Assembly: GCA_003313425.1 (NCBI GenBank)
Contig: NHZP01000076.1
Location: 124,001 to 188,000, forward strand
Direction: 5' to 3'
Length of the DNA: 64,000 nucleotides
From: Pseudopyrenochaeta lycopersici
Lineage: Eukaryota > Ascomycota > Dothideomycetes > Pleosporales > Pseudopyrenochaetaceae
Below the pieces are notes generated by a model. The model saw only the letters and a list, made by a program, of their open reading frames with translations, ran no database searches and was not told the DNA's origin. Positions 54,341 to 64,000 of this stretch are shown here, in pieces (position 1 is the first letter of the stretch; the number at the start of each line of letters is the position of its first letter). The position numbers and the translations under genes are program-made.

Positions 54341-55484
54341 CGAGACTACGTCGGATGCAGATTAGTATAGAGGCCCCTGCACAACCGCCATCGCTGCTGG
54401 TCCTCAAATTACCTCTGCTGAAGCTGCGCTGCTGCTATTACATGAGTTTTTAGATGATTGAGGCGAGGTTTTGAAGGAGATTTGGTGAGGTGTGGCTCGC
54501 GCGCTGTAGTTGCTTTGAGCTAGCAGCTCGCTGTTACCAAAAATCTATAGCTGTTCGACAGTACAACAGATTTGTTAGAGTTTACTATACAATTGAGTCT
54601 ATCTCCTCAGCGCCTTTACAGCTGCCAGCTACAATAGGTTGCTATTTGCCTGCAAGTCACCCTAAACCTAATTAGGAAATTTCCAAGAGAAAGTTCAAGA
54701 AGCCTACCACTAGCCTCCTCACCTCCTCCTCAACCACCACCTCTACTACCTCCTCTACTACCTCCTCTACTACCTTATCGCCCGAGCAGCCCATCGAACT
54801 CGCCGTCAAGCCGACGCTGCTCTATCAACTCTACTTCTGCTTCTCCCGCATACTCAATCTCCTAGGAACGCGCTGCTAAATGTAAATGTCTATAGACAGG
54901 ACATTTGGGTAGAAGTGTTTGTAGTTAATAAAGTCTTTAGGTCTAGTCTTAAGCAGAGACTACATAAGGAAGATTATCCACAATATACTTGTAAGACTAT
55001 GCTGCATAATTTAAACTACTACTAGCACAGCAAGCGCTACAAAATACTAAGTAAGAGGCGTGCTCTACAGTAACTCGCCATAATTCTTGTTCTTATTCTT
55101 GTTCTTGTTGCTAAAGTCTACAGTAATATTTATAGCTAGCTTTGTTAACTTAGGCCTAGCCTCCCGCGTTTTGCGCGCTTTCTCAGACCTAGTCCAGGCC
55201 TTATGAACACCCAGAACTATGCGGTCTCCCCCTTTTTTCTCTTGCCCTGTGCGTTCGCTAATCTTACGAAACAGAAGGAGAACACCTAGAAGAATGCGTC
55301 CGCCCCCTTTATTCTGCAACTAAACCTTTCTTAGCTAGTGCCCTAACCTAGATTAGCTAGTACCTACGCGTAACGCGTTAGAGCATAAATCGCGTTCCTA
55401 GACGCGTAACTACGCGTTCTATATAATAGAATAAATAAGAGTAAAAGCGAGAGGGAATAAAAGAGAGAAAAAGAAAGAGTATCT
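54341..55484. other. Remnant region before the helicase gene
   Basis: Holds a CTACTACCTCCT microsatellite (54725-54770) and a minus-strand open stretch at 55319-55065 with two similar phrases (KGGGRILLGVLLLF and KGGDRIVLGVHKAW). At 54880-55060 a plus reading IWVEVFVVNKVFRSSLKQRL looks coding-derived. None is assigned to a family. Confidence 0.35.
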
Positions 55485-58189
55485 ATGATGTTTACCTTTC
55501 TCCCATCCTACAGCGTCCTTGTCTGCTGCCAGCATACCTGCGCTGTCTACGGCCTAGATCAGCACCTAGAGCGCCAGCATAGTATACCTGCAACGCAGCG
55601 GAGAGAGCTGCTCGCAGCCTACTAAGGCCTTAACTTAAACCCGCCAGCGGAGGTCCTTCTCCCTCAACTAAACAGCCCGCCTATCGCGGAGCTAGGTTCC
55701 CCACAGGACGCATTTCTCTGCTGTAATTACGTTGCTAGCAGTAGTAGCAGCAGTAGTAGTAGTAGCACTACTACTAGTAAGCGCTGCGGCTTTCTAAGCA
55801 TAAGCCGTAAGTGTATACAGAAACATATAAACGAGCAGCACGGTATAAAGCTTACACGATGGTCCTCTGCCTCTGCGACCTCGTACCAGGAGCACGCTAC
55901 GCAGCTATGGAGGCCAGTTAAGGTGCAGACTTTTTTCCGCGAACGGCGCTACGTCCGGTACTTTGTAGTACAGGCAGAGGTACAGGAGTAGGCACAGGAG
56001 CAGACGCAGGATCAGCATTCGGGGCAGCAACAACAGCAGAGAAAGCGGCTAGACCCTAAGGAGAGGCTCACTAGCTTGTTAGCTGAGTGGGAAACTATTG
56101 AGCGTCAGGATAACAAGGCAATCAGCCAAATCGCTGAAGAGGCCTTAGCCTACGACCGCACTGGCTGGTTAAAACGGACGCAATGGGAGCAGCACCTTAA
56201 AGCCTACCCAGACTGGAAGCAGCTCGCCTACGCTGTGCGACCGCCAGGCGACGACGAGCCAGTATTACAATGTACAGTACGCCGCGTTGAAGAGGTAGTT
56301 GAGCAGGCTGTCGAGGGGCTCAGCTCGCTATCAATTGAGACGTTGCGCTGGCTACGTAGTGCAACACCACAGCAGTCTGATTGTCGCCCTCTAGGTCGTA
56401 TGCAGAAGATAGAAAGCCAACGTCGCGCAGCACGGCTCTGGGCACGACTTATTTGCTACTGCCTGCGGTTAATTGCTGCCGGAGAGAAAGAGAAGGAGGA
56501 GGAAGACGCAGAGGACGGATTCCAGCATATCGTCCGCCTATTCCCCTGGCACAGAGGGCAGAAGCAGGAAGCAGTGAAGCTCTGGAGACTACTGACTGCT
56601 GCCGACGGAAGCAGTCACGTAGCTGAACAGCAGAAGGCTATCCTAAGCCTGTCTAAGGCACTGTTCTGCCAGGAGGTATACTGTCAGCCGTTTCATAGCA
56701 GTATAATCCACTTCCTCGCCGCGCTAGCTATTAACCCAGATACGAACTGACTACGCGACGCCTCGCAGTTCTCAACGCTTCTTAGCTCAATCGTCTACTG
56801 CGTCCGCGTCCTAGCAGCTGAAGCTTTCCTCCCATCTACCCAGCGCGCAGAGCAGGGTGCTGCTAAGACAGCTGCTCTACTACATCAGCGAGCGCGCTAT
56901 CTCGTCGATGGCTCGCATAGCCCGATGAGCATTATGATTAGTCTACTTGCCTACGCTAAGTATATCTCTCTACGTACCCTAGGCCGTATTGCAGGCAGTA
57001 TGTGGTGGTCTCCTAACCGCCAGACGTTCTTCCTTAAAGGCCAGCCTATTAAGCTAGAGCGCTTTCGCGCTATGGCACAAAGACTAGTAGCGAAGGCAGA
57101 GCAGATCCTTTGGGGGGAACTGCTCTGGGTAGAGGAGCAGGCACAGCGACGCTCTACTAACCTAGCAGCTATCTAAGACAATGTGACAACAGCACAGCGA
57201 GCAGGCTGCTTCTTAACACTAGCTCAGCTTAAAGAGGGCAGGGACTGGGTTCTCGCGCGGCTCGCGAGCGTGCCAGCTGCGCAGCGACTATATATATTAA
57301 GAGGGGAGCAGGAAGGCGAGGAGGGTAATTAAGGCAGCCAAGTCTACTAAGCTAAGGCGTCTATACTGTAGCATAAGTAACAGGTGCAGCGATATCTCTA
57401 GCGCGTGGGACGCTTCCTTAAGCTACTCTGTCTCGCGGTCTATATTATAGGCGGGCAGCTAGCGCGCGGGCCTAAGTTGCTGTTAGTTTGGTGGCGTAAT
57501 GGGGTGCTCTAGGATCGTAACCTCTACGTGATTGATGGGCAGGTTACGCTAGTTACCCGCTACCATAAGACGCAGGCGCAGTAGGATTGACCTAAGGTAG
57601 TTCCGCGCTTCCTGCTAGAGGCGGTAGGGCAGTTGATCGCAGCGTACCTGCTCTACGTACGGCCTCTGCGGGCGATGCTGCTAGCTAGCCAAGGTAAAGT
57701 AGCTTTAGCATTGATAAACGACTACCTCTGGGTAGACAAGGATAAGCTCTGGGATATAGATAGGCTTACGCGTGCGTTAGCGGTTGAGTCAGTAGAGCTT
57801 CTAGGCACGCGGCTGACGATCCAGGAGTACCAGCACGTAGCTGTAGGTATTAGGCGCGAGGTAGTAGGACAGCGGTTTGCAGTAGGCTATTGTTAGGAGA
57901 AAAAGAGTCGCGGTAGTTACTGGGCGTTTGCGCCTGAGGTAGACGGTGGCAGTGACGGCGAGGAGGACGGAGAGGATCCGCTTAAGCTACAGAGCGGGCG
58001 TTTTACGACGACAGGACTAGTAGCCTATGCTGTACAGGCTGATATAGTATAGGGGCTAAGTGTTCGTTCAATTGACGTCTTCCGCACGTTAAGCTATAGC
58101 TGGCACGCCTTCCTTAGCTTCCTTCTATATACAGAGGCGAGTAGAAAGAGGAAGTAGGAGCAGAGCAGCCTAAGCGATAGAGACGAGCC

Positions 58190-58370
58190 GCAGAAGAGGC
58201 AGCAGACGCAGCAGTTCTAGCAGACGCAGCAGTTCCAGCAGACGCAGTAGTTCCAGCAGACGTAGCAGTTCTAGTAGACGCAGCAGATGCAGCAGTTCCA
58301 GTAATTCTAGCAATTCTAGCAGTTTGAGCAGTTTCAGCAGTTTTAGCAGTTCCAGTAGTGGTAACGGTGG
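58190..58370 (+). repeat. Gln-rich minisatellite inside the helicase
   Basis: Units of about 15-18 bp of the type CAGACGCAGCAGTTCCAG, shrinking to TTCAGCAGTTTTAG near the end, coding QTQQFQ with TAG stops. Confidence 0.85.
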
Positions 58371-59049
58371 CAACTGAGGCAGAATTAAAGGCAGTAGTTA
58401 ATAAGTCGCATGTTGTTACTACAGCAGACTTGTGGCGGACAAAGCTGCACAGGCTAAAGGATCTTCGGCTGCTACTGTGCCAGCAGGTACTACTTACAGC
58501 TACGTTGCCGCCGTTGCAGGAGAGGCAGCTACAGGAGGTAATGTTAATGCGCGGAGTAACAATTATCCGCGCAGAGATAACGCAGCGACGTAGGACGCAG
58601 TATACAGTAGTTCGCTGCAGGCGTAAGGTAGAGCTACAGGAGACGGCTGTAGAGCTCGCGCGCAGGCTGATAGACGAGGTAAGGTTGCTTAGTAGCGCGC
58701 AGGTAGCAGAGGTGGTAGTAGGACGAGAGGTAGCAAGAGCGAAAGGGGTCGTGTACTGTCGCAGTAAGGCGCTGTGTGAGCAGCTAGCAAGGCGGCTAGG
58801 CTGCGTAGCGTACCACGCAGGCATGCCCGAGCGCGCAGAGGTGCTAGAGAGGTGGAGGCAGTCAGGAGGGCTAATCACATGCACGTCAGCGCTTAGAGTA
58901 GGAGTAGATATTGCGCAGGTGCTCTTTACGCTGCATGTAGAGAGGCTGTGGGGGATAGTTGATTTCGTGCAGGAGAGCGGGCGAGCGCGAGGGGCAGGCA
59001 AGGCAGTGATTCTAGTCGTGCAAGGACAGCAGTGGCAGAAGGCTGAGGT

Positions 59050-59378
59050 AGAGGCAGAGGCAGAGGCAGAGGCAGAGGCAGAGGCAGAGGCAGAGGCAGA
59101 GGCAGAGGCAGAGGCAGAGGCAGAGGCAGAGGCAGAGGCAGAGGCAGAGGCAGAGGCAGAGGCAGAGGCAGAGGCAGAGGCAGAGGCAGAGGCAGAGGCA
59201 GAGGCAGAGGCAGAGGCAGAGGCAGAGGCAGAGGCAGAGGCAGAGGCAGAGGCAGAGGCAGAGGCAGAGGCAGAGGCAGAGGCAGAGGCAGAGGCAGAGG
59301 CTGAGGCTGAGGCAGAGGCTGAGGCTGAGGCTGAGGCAGAGGCAGAGGCTGAGGCTGAGGCAGAGGCAGAGGCTGAGG
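59050..59378 (+). repeat. (GAGGCA)n hexanucleotide array
   Basis: About 55 units of GAGGCA, with GAGGCT variants near the 3' end, coding Glu-Ala repeats in the helicase frame. The minus frames (Ser-Ala, Cys-Leu) are shadows. Confidence 0.95.
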
Positions 59379-60450
59379 AGCAGCAACCGATGAACGATAG
59401 CGAGGTGATGGACGCGTTTATCAGCACAGTAGGCTGTCGAAGAGCAGTAATGAGTTAGTATATGGACGGCAGGCGATTATCTTGCAGACAGCTACAGGCA
59501 AGAGCAAATACAGGAGTAGGCGGCGCAGCAGACAGGGCAGCAGAAGGCCTAGAGATAGCGTTCTGCGATAACTGTGAGGAGCAGGAGTATAGAGGGCAGA
59601 AACAGTAGCAGGACGAGGAGCAGGTACAGGCGAGGCAGGAGCAGGTAGTACGGGCGAAGCTCAATAAGCTATCGCAGACAACGTGTCCATACTGCTAGGG
59701 TATGTTGCATAAAGTATTCAGGAGGGAGGAGGGCAAGGTAGCAGTACAGCAGGAGGAAGAGGAGGAGGAGTATAAGGCAGGGCAGCAAGAGGAGGAAGAG
59801 GCGGAGCAACAGACTGAGCAGCAAGCTGAGCGGCAGGCCGAGCAGCAGACTGAGCTGCAGACTGAGCAGCAGGCCGAGCAGGCCGAGCAGCAAGCTAAGC
59901 AGCAGGCCGAGCAGCAGGCCAAGCAGCAGGCCAAGCAGCAGGCTGAGCAGCAGGCCGAGCAGGAGCTCAAGCAGAGAGAGTGCGAGGCGGCAGTACATAG
60001 TCTGTGGCAGTGTCTGCGGCTTAGGCAGGAGGGGTTGCAGGATATAGAGGAGCTGCGGAGCAGGGTAAGGTATAAAAAGGAGGTTTAAACGTGCTGGAAG
60101 TGTGGGATAATAGAGTATCTCTGCGGCAGAACGCAGGGTAGTAAGCAGAGCAGTAAGCAGAGCAGTAAGTAGAGTAGTAGGCAGGCAGATTGCGCATGGC
60201 CGAACGTAGCGATAGCAGTGCTATATGGGCTACAAGTAGCAGTAGAGGCAAAAGCAAAGCTAGAGGTAGGTAGAGGAATTTAAGATAGTAGGCTTTGGGA
60301 GGTAGGATATCGTGGGCAGGTAGATAGTAAGGAGGAGCTAGGTAGATAGATAGGAGAGGTATATCAAGATAGGCGGATTTTTAAGCATATTACTAGTAAA
60401 GGAGTAGCTAGTATTATATATAGTATCTTAGAAGAGGAAAGAAAGAAATA

Positions 60451-62145
60451 GATATAATTTATATAGTATTTATAAAAGAATAGTTAACTAGTTTAAATAA
60501 GAAAAAAGAAGAAGAAAGTAAAGTAATTTCATATAAGATATTAGAAAGAGAGTAAATAATAGATAGCTGTATTTAATAAGAAAAAGAAGAAAGAGAGTAA
60601 AGTAATTTAATATAAGATATTAGAAAGAAAGTTAAGAATAGCTAGCTACTTTAAATAATATATAGAATAGCTATAATTAGGTTAATTTTTAGAAAAATTA
60701 AGTTTATATATAAGTTTTAGTAGAAAATACTATATAAATAATAACAGTAAGAAGCTATAGTATATAAAACTATTCTAGAAATATAGTAGTATAACTTTTA
60801 TAGTAGTATAATAAAACGTTATTAGAATATAATAGTTAAAAGATAAAAAGAAAAGAAGAAGAAAAGTATTAGACTTAATAATTAATAATATTATAGTAAA
60901 GAATAGTTTTTAAAGTAGAGTAGATAAAATAGTAGTAAAGAAGAATATAGTAAGTAAAGTAGTAGTAAGTAAAGCAGAAGTAAGTAAAGTAGAAGATAAA
61001 ATAGTAGTATATAAGATAGTAGGAAGTAAGATAGTAGAAAATAAGATAGTAAGTTAAATTATAGCTGAAGTAGTAGTAAGTAAAAGAGTAGATAATATAG
61101 TAGTAGGTAATATAGTAGATAAAGTAGTAGATAGGAAAGTAGTAGGTAAAGTTGTTAATAAGTAAGTAGGTAAAATAAAAGTAGATAAAGTAGTAGTAAA
61201 AGAAGTAAAAGTAAATAATAGGTTAGGAGTATTAATAGGAAAAAAGAAGAGAAAAGTAAAATAATTAAAATATAGTATAAGGACAAGTAAATAATAAGTA
61301 ATTATAATTAAAAGAAAGAGGTTAAAAAGAGTAAAGTAATAAAAGATAAGTTAAAAAGTGCAAAGTAATAAAATAGAGGTTAAAGAAGAATAGATAGTAA
61401 GTAAGTAGTGTTACTTAGAAAAAAAAAAGATAGTATAATAATATAAAAGAGTATAGTATATAGAGTTATTATAAGTAATAGAGTAGATAGTATAGTAGAA
61501 GTAATATTATAAAAGTTTAGAATTTAATAAGAATAAAATAGTAGGAATAGTTTTAAAGTTAATAAGAATAATAAAAGTAAGTAGTAAGTAGTTAAAGACT
61601 AAGTAGTAAATAGTATTATAAAAAAAATAAATGTAAAGTAATATAATATAGTAGAGAAGAATAGTAAGTTATAAGTAATAGAGTAGGTAGTATAGTAGAA
61701 GTAGTAAAATTAAGATTTAGCATTTTAAGAAAATAGGACAGTAGAAATAGTTTTAAATTTATTAAGAAATATTATTTAAAGTTAGTATAAGTAGATAGTA
61801 GTACGTAGAAAGTAGTTTTATGTTATTAAGGTTAAAAAAAGGAAAGTAATAGAATATAGTATAAGAGTAGAAAGATAGTAGGTATATAGTTTATAGTTTT
61901 AGTTAGTTAAAAAAGAGATTAGTAATTTAATATAGTATAGAAGGAGATAGATAGTAGAGTTTTAGTTTATAGTTTTATAGAGTTAAGAGTTAAGAAAACA
62001 AAGTAATAGTATAGAAGTAATAGTATAGAAGTAATAGTATAGAAGTAATAGTATAGAAGTAATAGTATAGAAGTAGATAAATAGTAAGGTTTTCGTAAGT
62101 AGTATTATAGAGAAAAGAAAAAGAAGAGTAAAGTAATTATATAAA
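60451..62145. other. Almost C-free, purine/T low-complexity tract
   Basis: From about 60250 the plus strand has very few C residues for some 2 kb and consists of phrases such as AGTAGTAAGTAAAGTAG, GATAAAATAGTAG and AAGAAAAGAAG. A 15-bp unit (TAATAGTATAGAAGT) is repeated about five times at 62008-62070. No gene can be read. The G-over-C imbalance is much stronger than in the other AT-rich blocks here. Confidence 0.7.
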
Positions 62146-62149
62146 GTAT

Positions 62150-62915
62150 TAAGGGAGATAAATAGTAGAGATTCGCTAAGTAGTTTTATAGGAGTAAGAA
62201 AGAAGAGAGTAAAGTAATATAATATAGTATAGAGAGAGAAAGATAGTAGAGATTTACTAACTGCTTTTATAGAGTTATAAAAGAAGAGAGTAAAGTAATA
62301 TAAGATAGTATAGAGAGAGTAAAGTAGTAGGGGTTCGGTAACTAGTTTTATAGGGTAAGGAAGGGGGGAGTAAAGTAATAAGGTATAGTATAAAGAGGGA
62401 AAGATAGCAGAGATTCGCTAACGGCTTTTATAGAGAGAGAAAGATAGTAGGGATTTACTAACTAGTTTTATAGAGAGAGAAAGATAGTAGGAATTTAGTA
62501 ACTAGTTTTATAGAGTTAAGAAAGAAGATAGTAAAGTAATATAATATAGTATAGAGAGAGAAAGATAGTTAGGTTTTGGTAACTAGTTTTATAGAGAGAG
62601 AAAGATAGTAGGGATTTCGTAACTGGTTTTATAAGGGTAAGAAAGAGGAAAGTAAAGCGATAGGATATAGTTTTATAGAGGTAAGAGTTAGGAGAGCGAA
62701 GCGATAGGATATAGTATAGAGGGCGAAAGATAGTAGGGATTTAGTAACCGGTTTTATAAGGATATAAAGAGGAGAGCAAAGTAATACAATATAGTATAGA
62801 GAGTAGAAGGAAGTAGGGATTGGCTAACCAGTTTTATATAGTTATAAAAGAGGAGAGTAAAGTAATATAATATAGTATAGAGGGAGAAAGATAGTAGGGA
62901 TTCGCTAACCGCTCT
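62150..62915. repeat. Degenerate minisatellite, units of about 40 and 80 bp
   Basis: A repeating frame GAAAGATAGTAGGGATTCGC + TAAC.GGTTTTATAG + AAGAAAGAAGAGAGTAAAGT + AATATAATATAGTATAGA. The GGATTCGCTAAC-like core recurs near 62168, 62251, 62330, 62408, 62450, 62488, 62570, 62608, 62738, 62817 and 62895. The last core runs into CCGCTCTGCCATT, which complemented (AATGGCAGAGCGGTTAGCG) resembles a tRNA A-box. Confidence 0.75.
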
Positions 62916-62929
62916 GCCATTATTCTACG

Positions 62930-63149
62930 AACAAAGACAGTATATTTATTCGCTTTGCCTATGTAAAATTTAGCGTGGGCACGGACACTCAAGTATATTT
63001 GTTCGCTTTTTTAGAGTTAATTTGTTCGCTATTCCCAGGGTTAATAATTAATGCAACGCTTACAGAACGTGCACGAAGTATATCTAAATTATATGTTAGA
63101 TTTCTAGAGTAAACAGAGATACATTAGGTAAGTAGAATATAGATGAAGT
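62930..63149. other. Short repeats of TATTTGTTCGCTTT type
   Basis: Three TTATTCGCTTT/TTTGTTCGCT phrases at 62945, 62997 and 63020. Nothing else is recognised. Confidence 0.5.
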
Positions 63150-64000
63150 TTAGGTACCGAAGTTCGCGATGTTGGGAGACACTATCAATAAGATCTGTAG
63201 CACGACAAAGGAAGTTAAGCGTAGGTCTAAGTCTAACATTTACTCTAGAGGATAGAATAATTTAAGCAAAGTTAGCTGGCGCAACTAAGGAGCTAGAGTA
63301 GGACTCTTCAGCGAAGCATAAGCTTGCGATTCCTCAACGCCGCCGTTAACGCTGTCGTCGTCTTCGCTGTCTTAAATTTCTTCCACCTCGTAGATTGTTG
63401 CTAGCGCCTCTGCCTTAATGCTCAGCGTCTTCTTCTCACTAATAGGCCCGCTAGCAATTCCCTCTAGCCCCAACCAGCTCTTAAGCGCCTTGCTAGCAGC
63501 GCAGATGTCTAGGTACACCTTTTTTACTAACTTAATCTAGACATGTAACTAGCCTACACAAAAGGTCCGTTCAATCTACCAATTAGCAATCTCGCTGTAT
63601 AGTATCAGGGTTAGAATGCCCCAGCCTAACTCCTGAATAATTAAGTACTAGCGCATTGCTTGCCCTAAACGTTATCTAAACACTAGCTTAGCCTTCTCAG
63701 TAGCATTAGGGTTAACTAGTTCTAACAGCGCTGCAATTACCTTAGTGCGGACAGGACCTTTTCTGTACCGATTTCGCGTCCTGTTATTGCTAGAGATAAA
63801 GTCGTTATGCCAGATCTGCGCCATTTTGTTAGTATATGCTTAGCCTAGGAGAGCAGATGCCTATCGAGACTCAATATAGACAGCTGCTAGCTCTTCCTCG
63901 TACCGTGTGCACATGTTCCAGGCGAAGCAGAAGTCTCTATCAGCATCGTCGCGCACATCTAGTAGTTATAAGCGCTTTACACCCACATAACTCTTACTCT
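63150..64000 (-). pseudogene. Unrecognised decayed coding remnant
   Basis: One minus-strand frame from the window edge keeps coding character through TAG stops: RDFCFAWNMCTRYEEELAAV, NKMAQIWHNDFISSNNRTRN, KVIAALLELVNPNATEKAKL, QELGWGILTLILYSEIANW, KLVKKVYLDICAASKALKSW. An acidic tail (DSEDDDSVNGG) follows. The protein is fairly long and helical. I do not recognise its family; a transposon-encoded protein is likely given the RIP stops. It runs off the right edge. Confidence 0.45.

Larger units (their letters stand above)
55485..60450 (+). pseudogene. OrsD-domain RecQ-type helicase (telomere-linked helicase-like), decayed
   Basis: The start MMFTFLPSYSVLVCCQHTCA at 55485 leads into an OrsD (DUF3505) pair of zinc-finger-like motifs (DQHLERQH; CIQKHINEQHG). 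Open islands follow at 56076-56750, 56925-57176 and 57633-57896, each in the same kind of frame and parted by TAG stops. The helicase half (58358-59458) has motif III LLTATLPP, IV VYCRSKALCEQL, V ITCTSALRVGVDIAQV and VI QESGRARGAG. The position of the DECH box reads VVNKSH, and no Walker A is found: a Gln-rich repeat (58190-58370) sits where it should be. A Glu-Ala repeat follows, then RecQ-like Cys residues (MDGRRLSC...FCDNCE, CPYC) and a Gln/Glu-rich tail reaching CWKCG...CAWPN near 60090-60200. In many ascomycetes such OrsD-RecQ genes sit next to telomeres. Confidence 0.8.

Noticed and set aside
59012..59386. Cys-Leu repeat ORF on minus
   Set aside because: Pure product of the hexanucleotide repeat.
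58114..59427. 437-codon minus ORF (Ser-Ala repeats)
   Set aside because: Antisense reading of the GAGGCA array and helicase motifs; the plus frame has RecQ motifs III-VI.
59702..60088. Gln/Glu-rich plus ORF as an independent gene
   Set aside because: It continues the helicase C-terminal reading (CPYC before it, CWKCG after it), so it is treated as part of that pseudogene.
62895..62935. Functional tRNA gene
   Set aside because: Only an A-box-like word is present; no B-box or cloverleaf can be formed.

Overview
The window looks like a transposon-dominated, probably subtelomeric or accessory piece of a filamentous ascomycete (Pezizomycotina) chromosome. The reasons are short GT-AG introns with CTGAC-type branch sites, fungal gene families (F-box/LRR, NB-ARC-TPR, fungal N-terminal HeLo-like domain, tannase/feruloyl esterase, OrsD-RecQ helicase), and transposons riddled with in-frame TAG stops. 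The stops and lost catalytic residues fit CAG-to-TAG, TGG-to-TAG and GAC/GAG-to-AAC/AAG changes, the signature of repeat-induced point mutation (RIP). The species cannot be told from this sequence.

Layout. 0-2.7 kb: two decayed hAT elements. 2.7-6.8 kb: higher-GC remnants, including a broken NACHT domain and a GCR1_C/Ndc10-like gene with stops. 6.8-15.1 kb: a hAT element carrying a complete minus-strand Copia element (identical 123-bp LTRs, 5-bp target duplication). 15.1-18.2 kb: a Copia integrase fragment and an intact F-box/LRR gene. 19.0-20.3 kb: a Tc1 element. 20.8-21.4 kb: an intact secreted-protein gene. 21.7-25.7 kb: a Fot1 fragment, a hAT element and a tannase pseudogene with no 5' end. 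26-28.8 kb: a small ORF, a probable solo LTR and transposon scraps. 29.0-33.1 kb: the best-preserved locus, a divergent pair of a HeLo-like-domain protein with a prion-like Gly/Asn tail and an NB-ARC-TPR NOD-like receptor. 33.3-36 kb: a Tc1/IS630-type element, an internally deleted pogo-type transposase and a solo Copia LTR. 37.2-37.8 kb: an intact Cys-rich secreted-protein gene, followed at once by a Copia integrase scrap. 38.9-40.7 kb: a complete Fot1/pogo element. 40.9-54.3 kb: a chromodomain Ty3/Gypsy element (302-bp LTRs, TSD attac) with a second Copia copy inside it. 55.5-60.5 kb: a decayed OrsD-RecQ telomere-linked-helicase-like gene. 60.5-62.9 kb: an almost C-free low-complexity tract and a minisatellite. 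The last kilobase holds a decayed minus-strand coding remnant.

Only five genes look intact: the F-box gene, the two secreted-protein genes, the HeLo-like gene and the NLR. They sit as islands between RIP-killed transposons, the usual setting for fungal effector and allorecognition genes. The NLR pair is the most likely functional system: a sensor with a nucleotide-binding switch and highly similar TPR repeats next to a candidate cell-death executor. Two hAT elements each separate unrelated truncated genes and lack target duplications, so they probably mark old rearrangement breakpoints.
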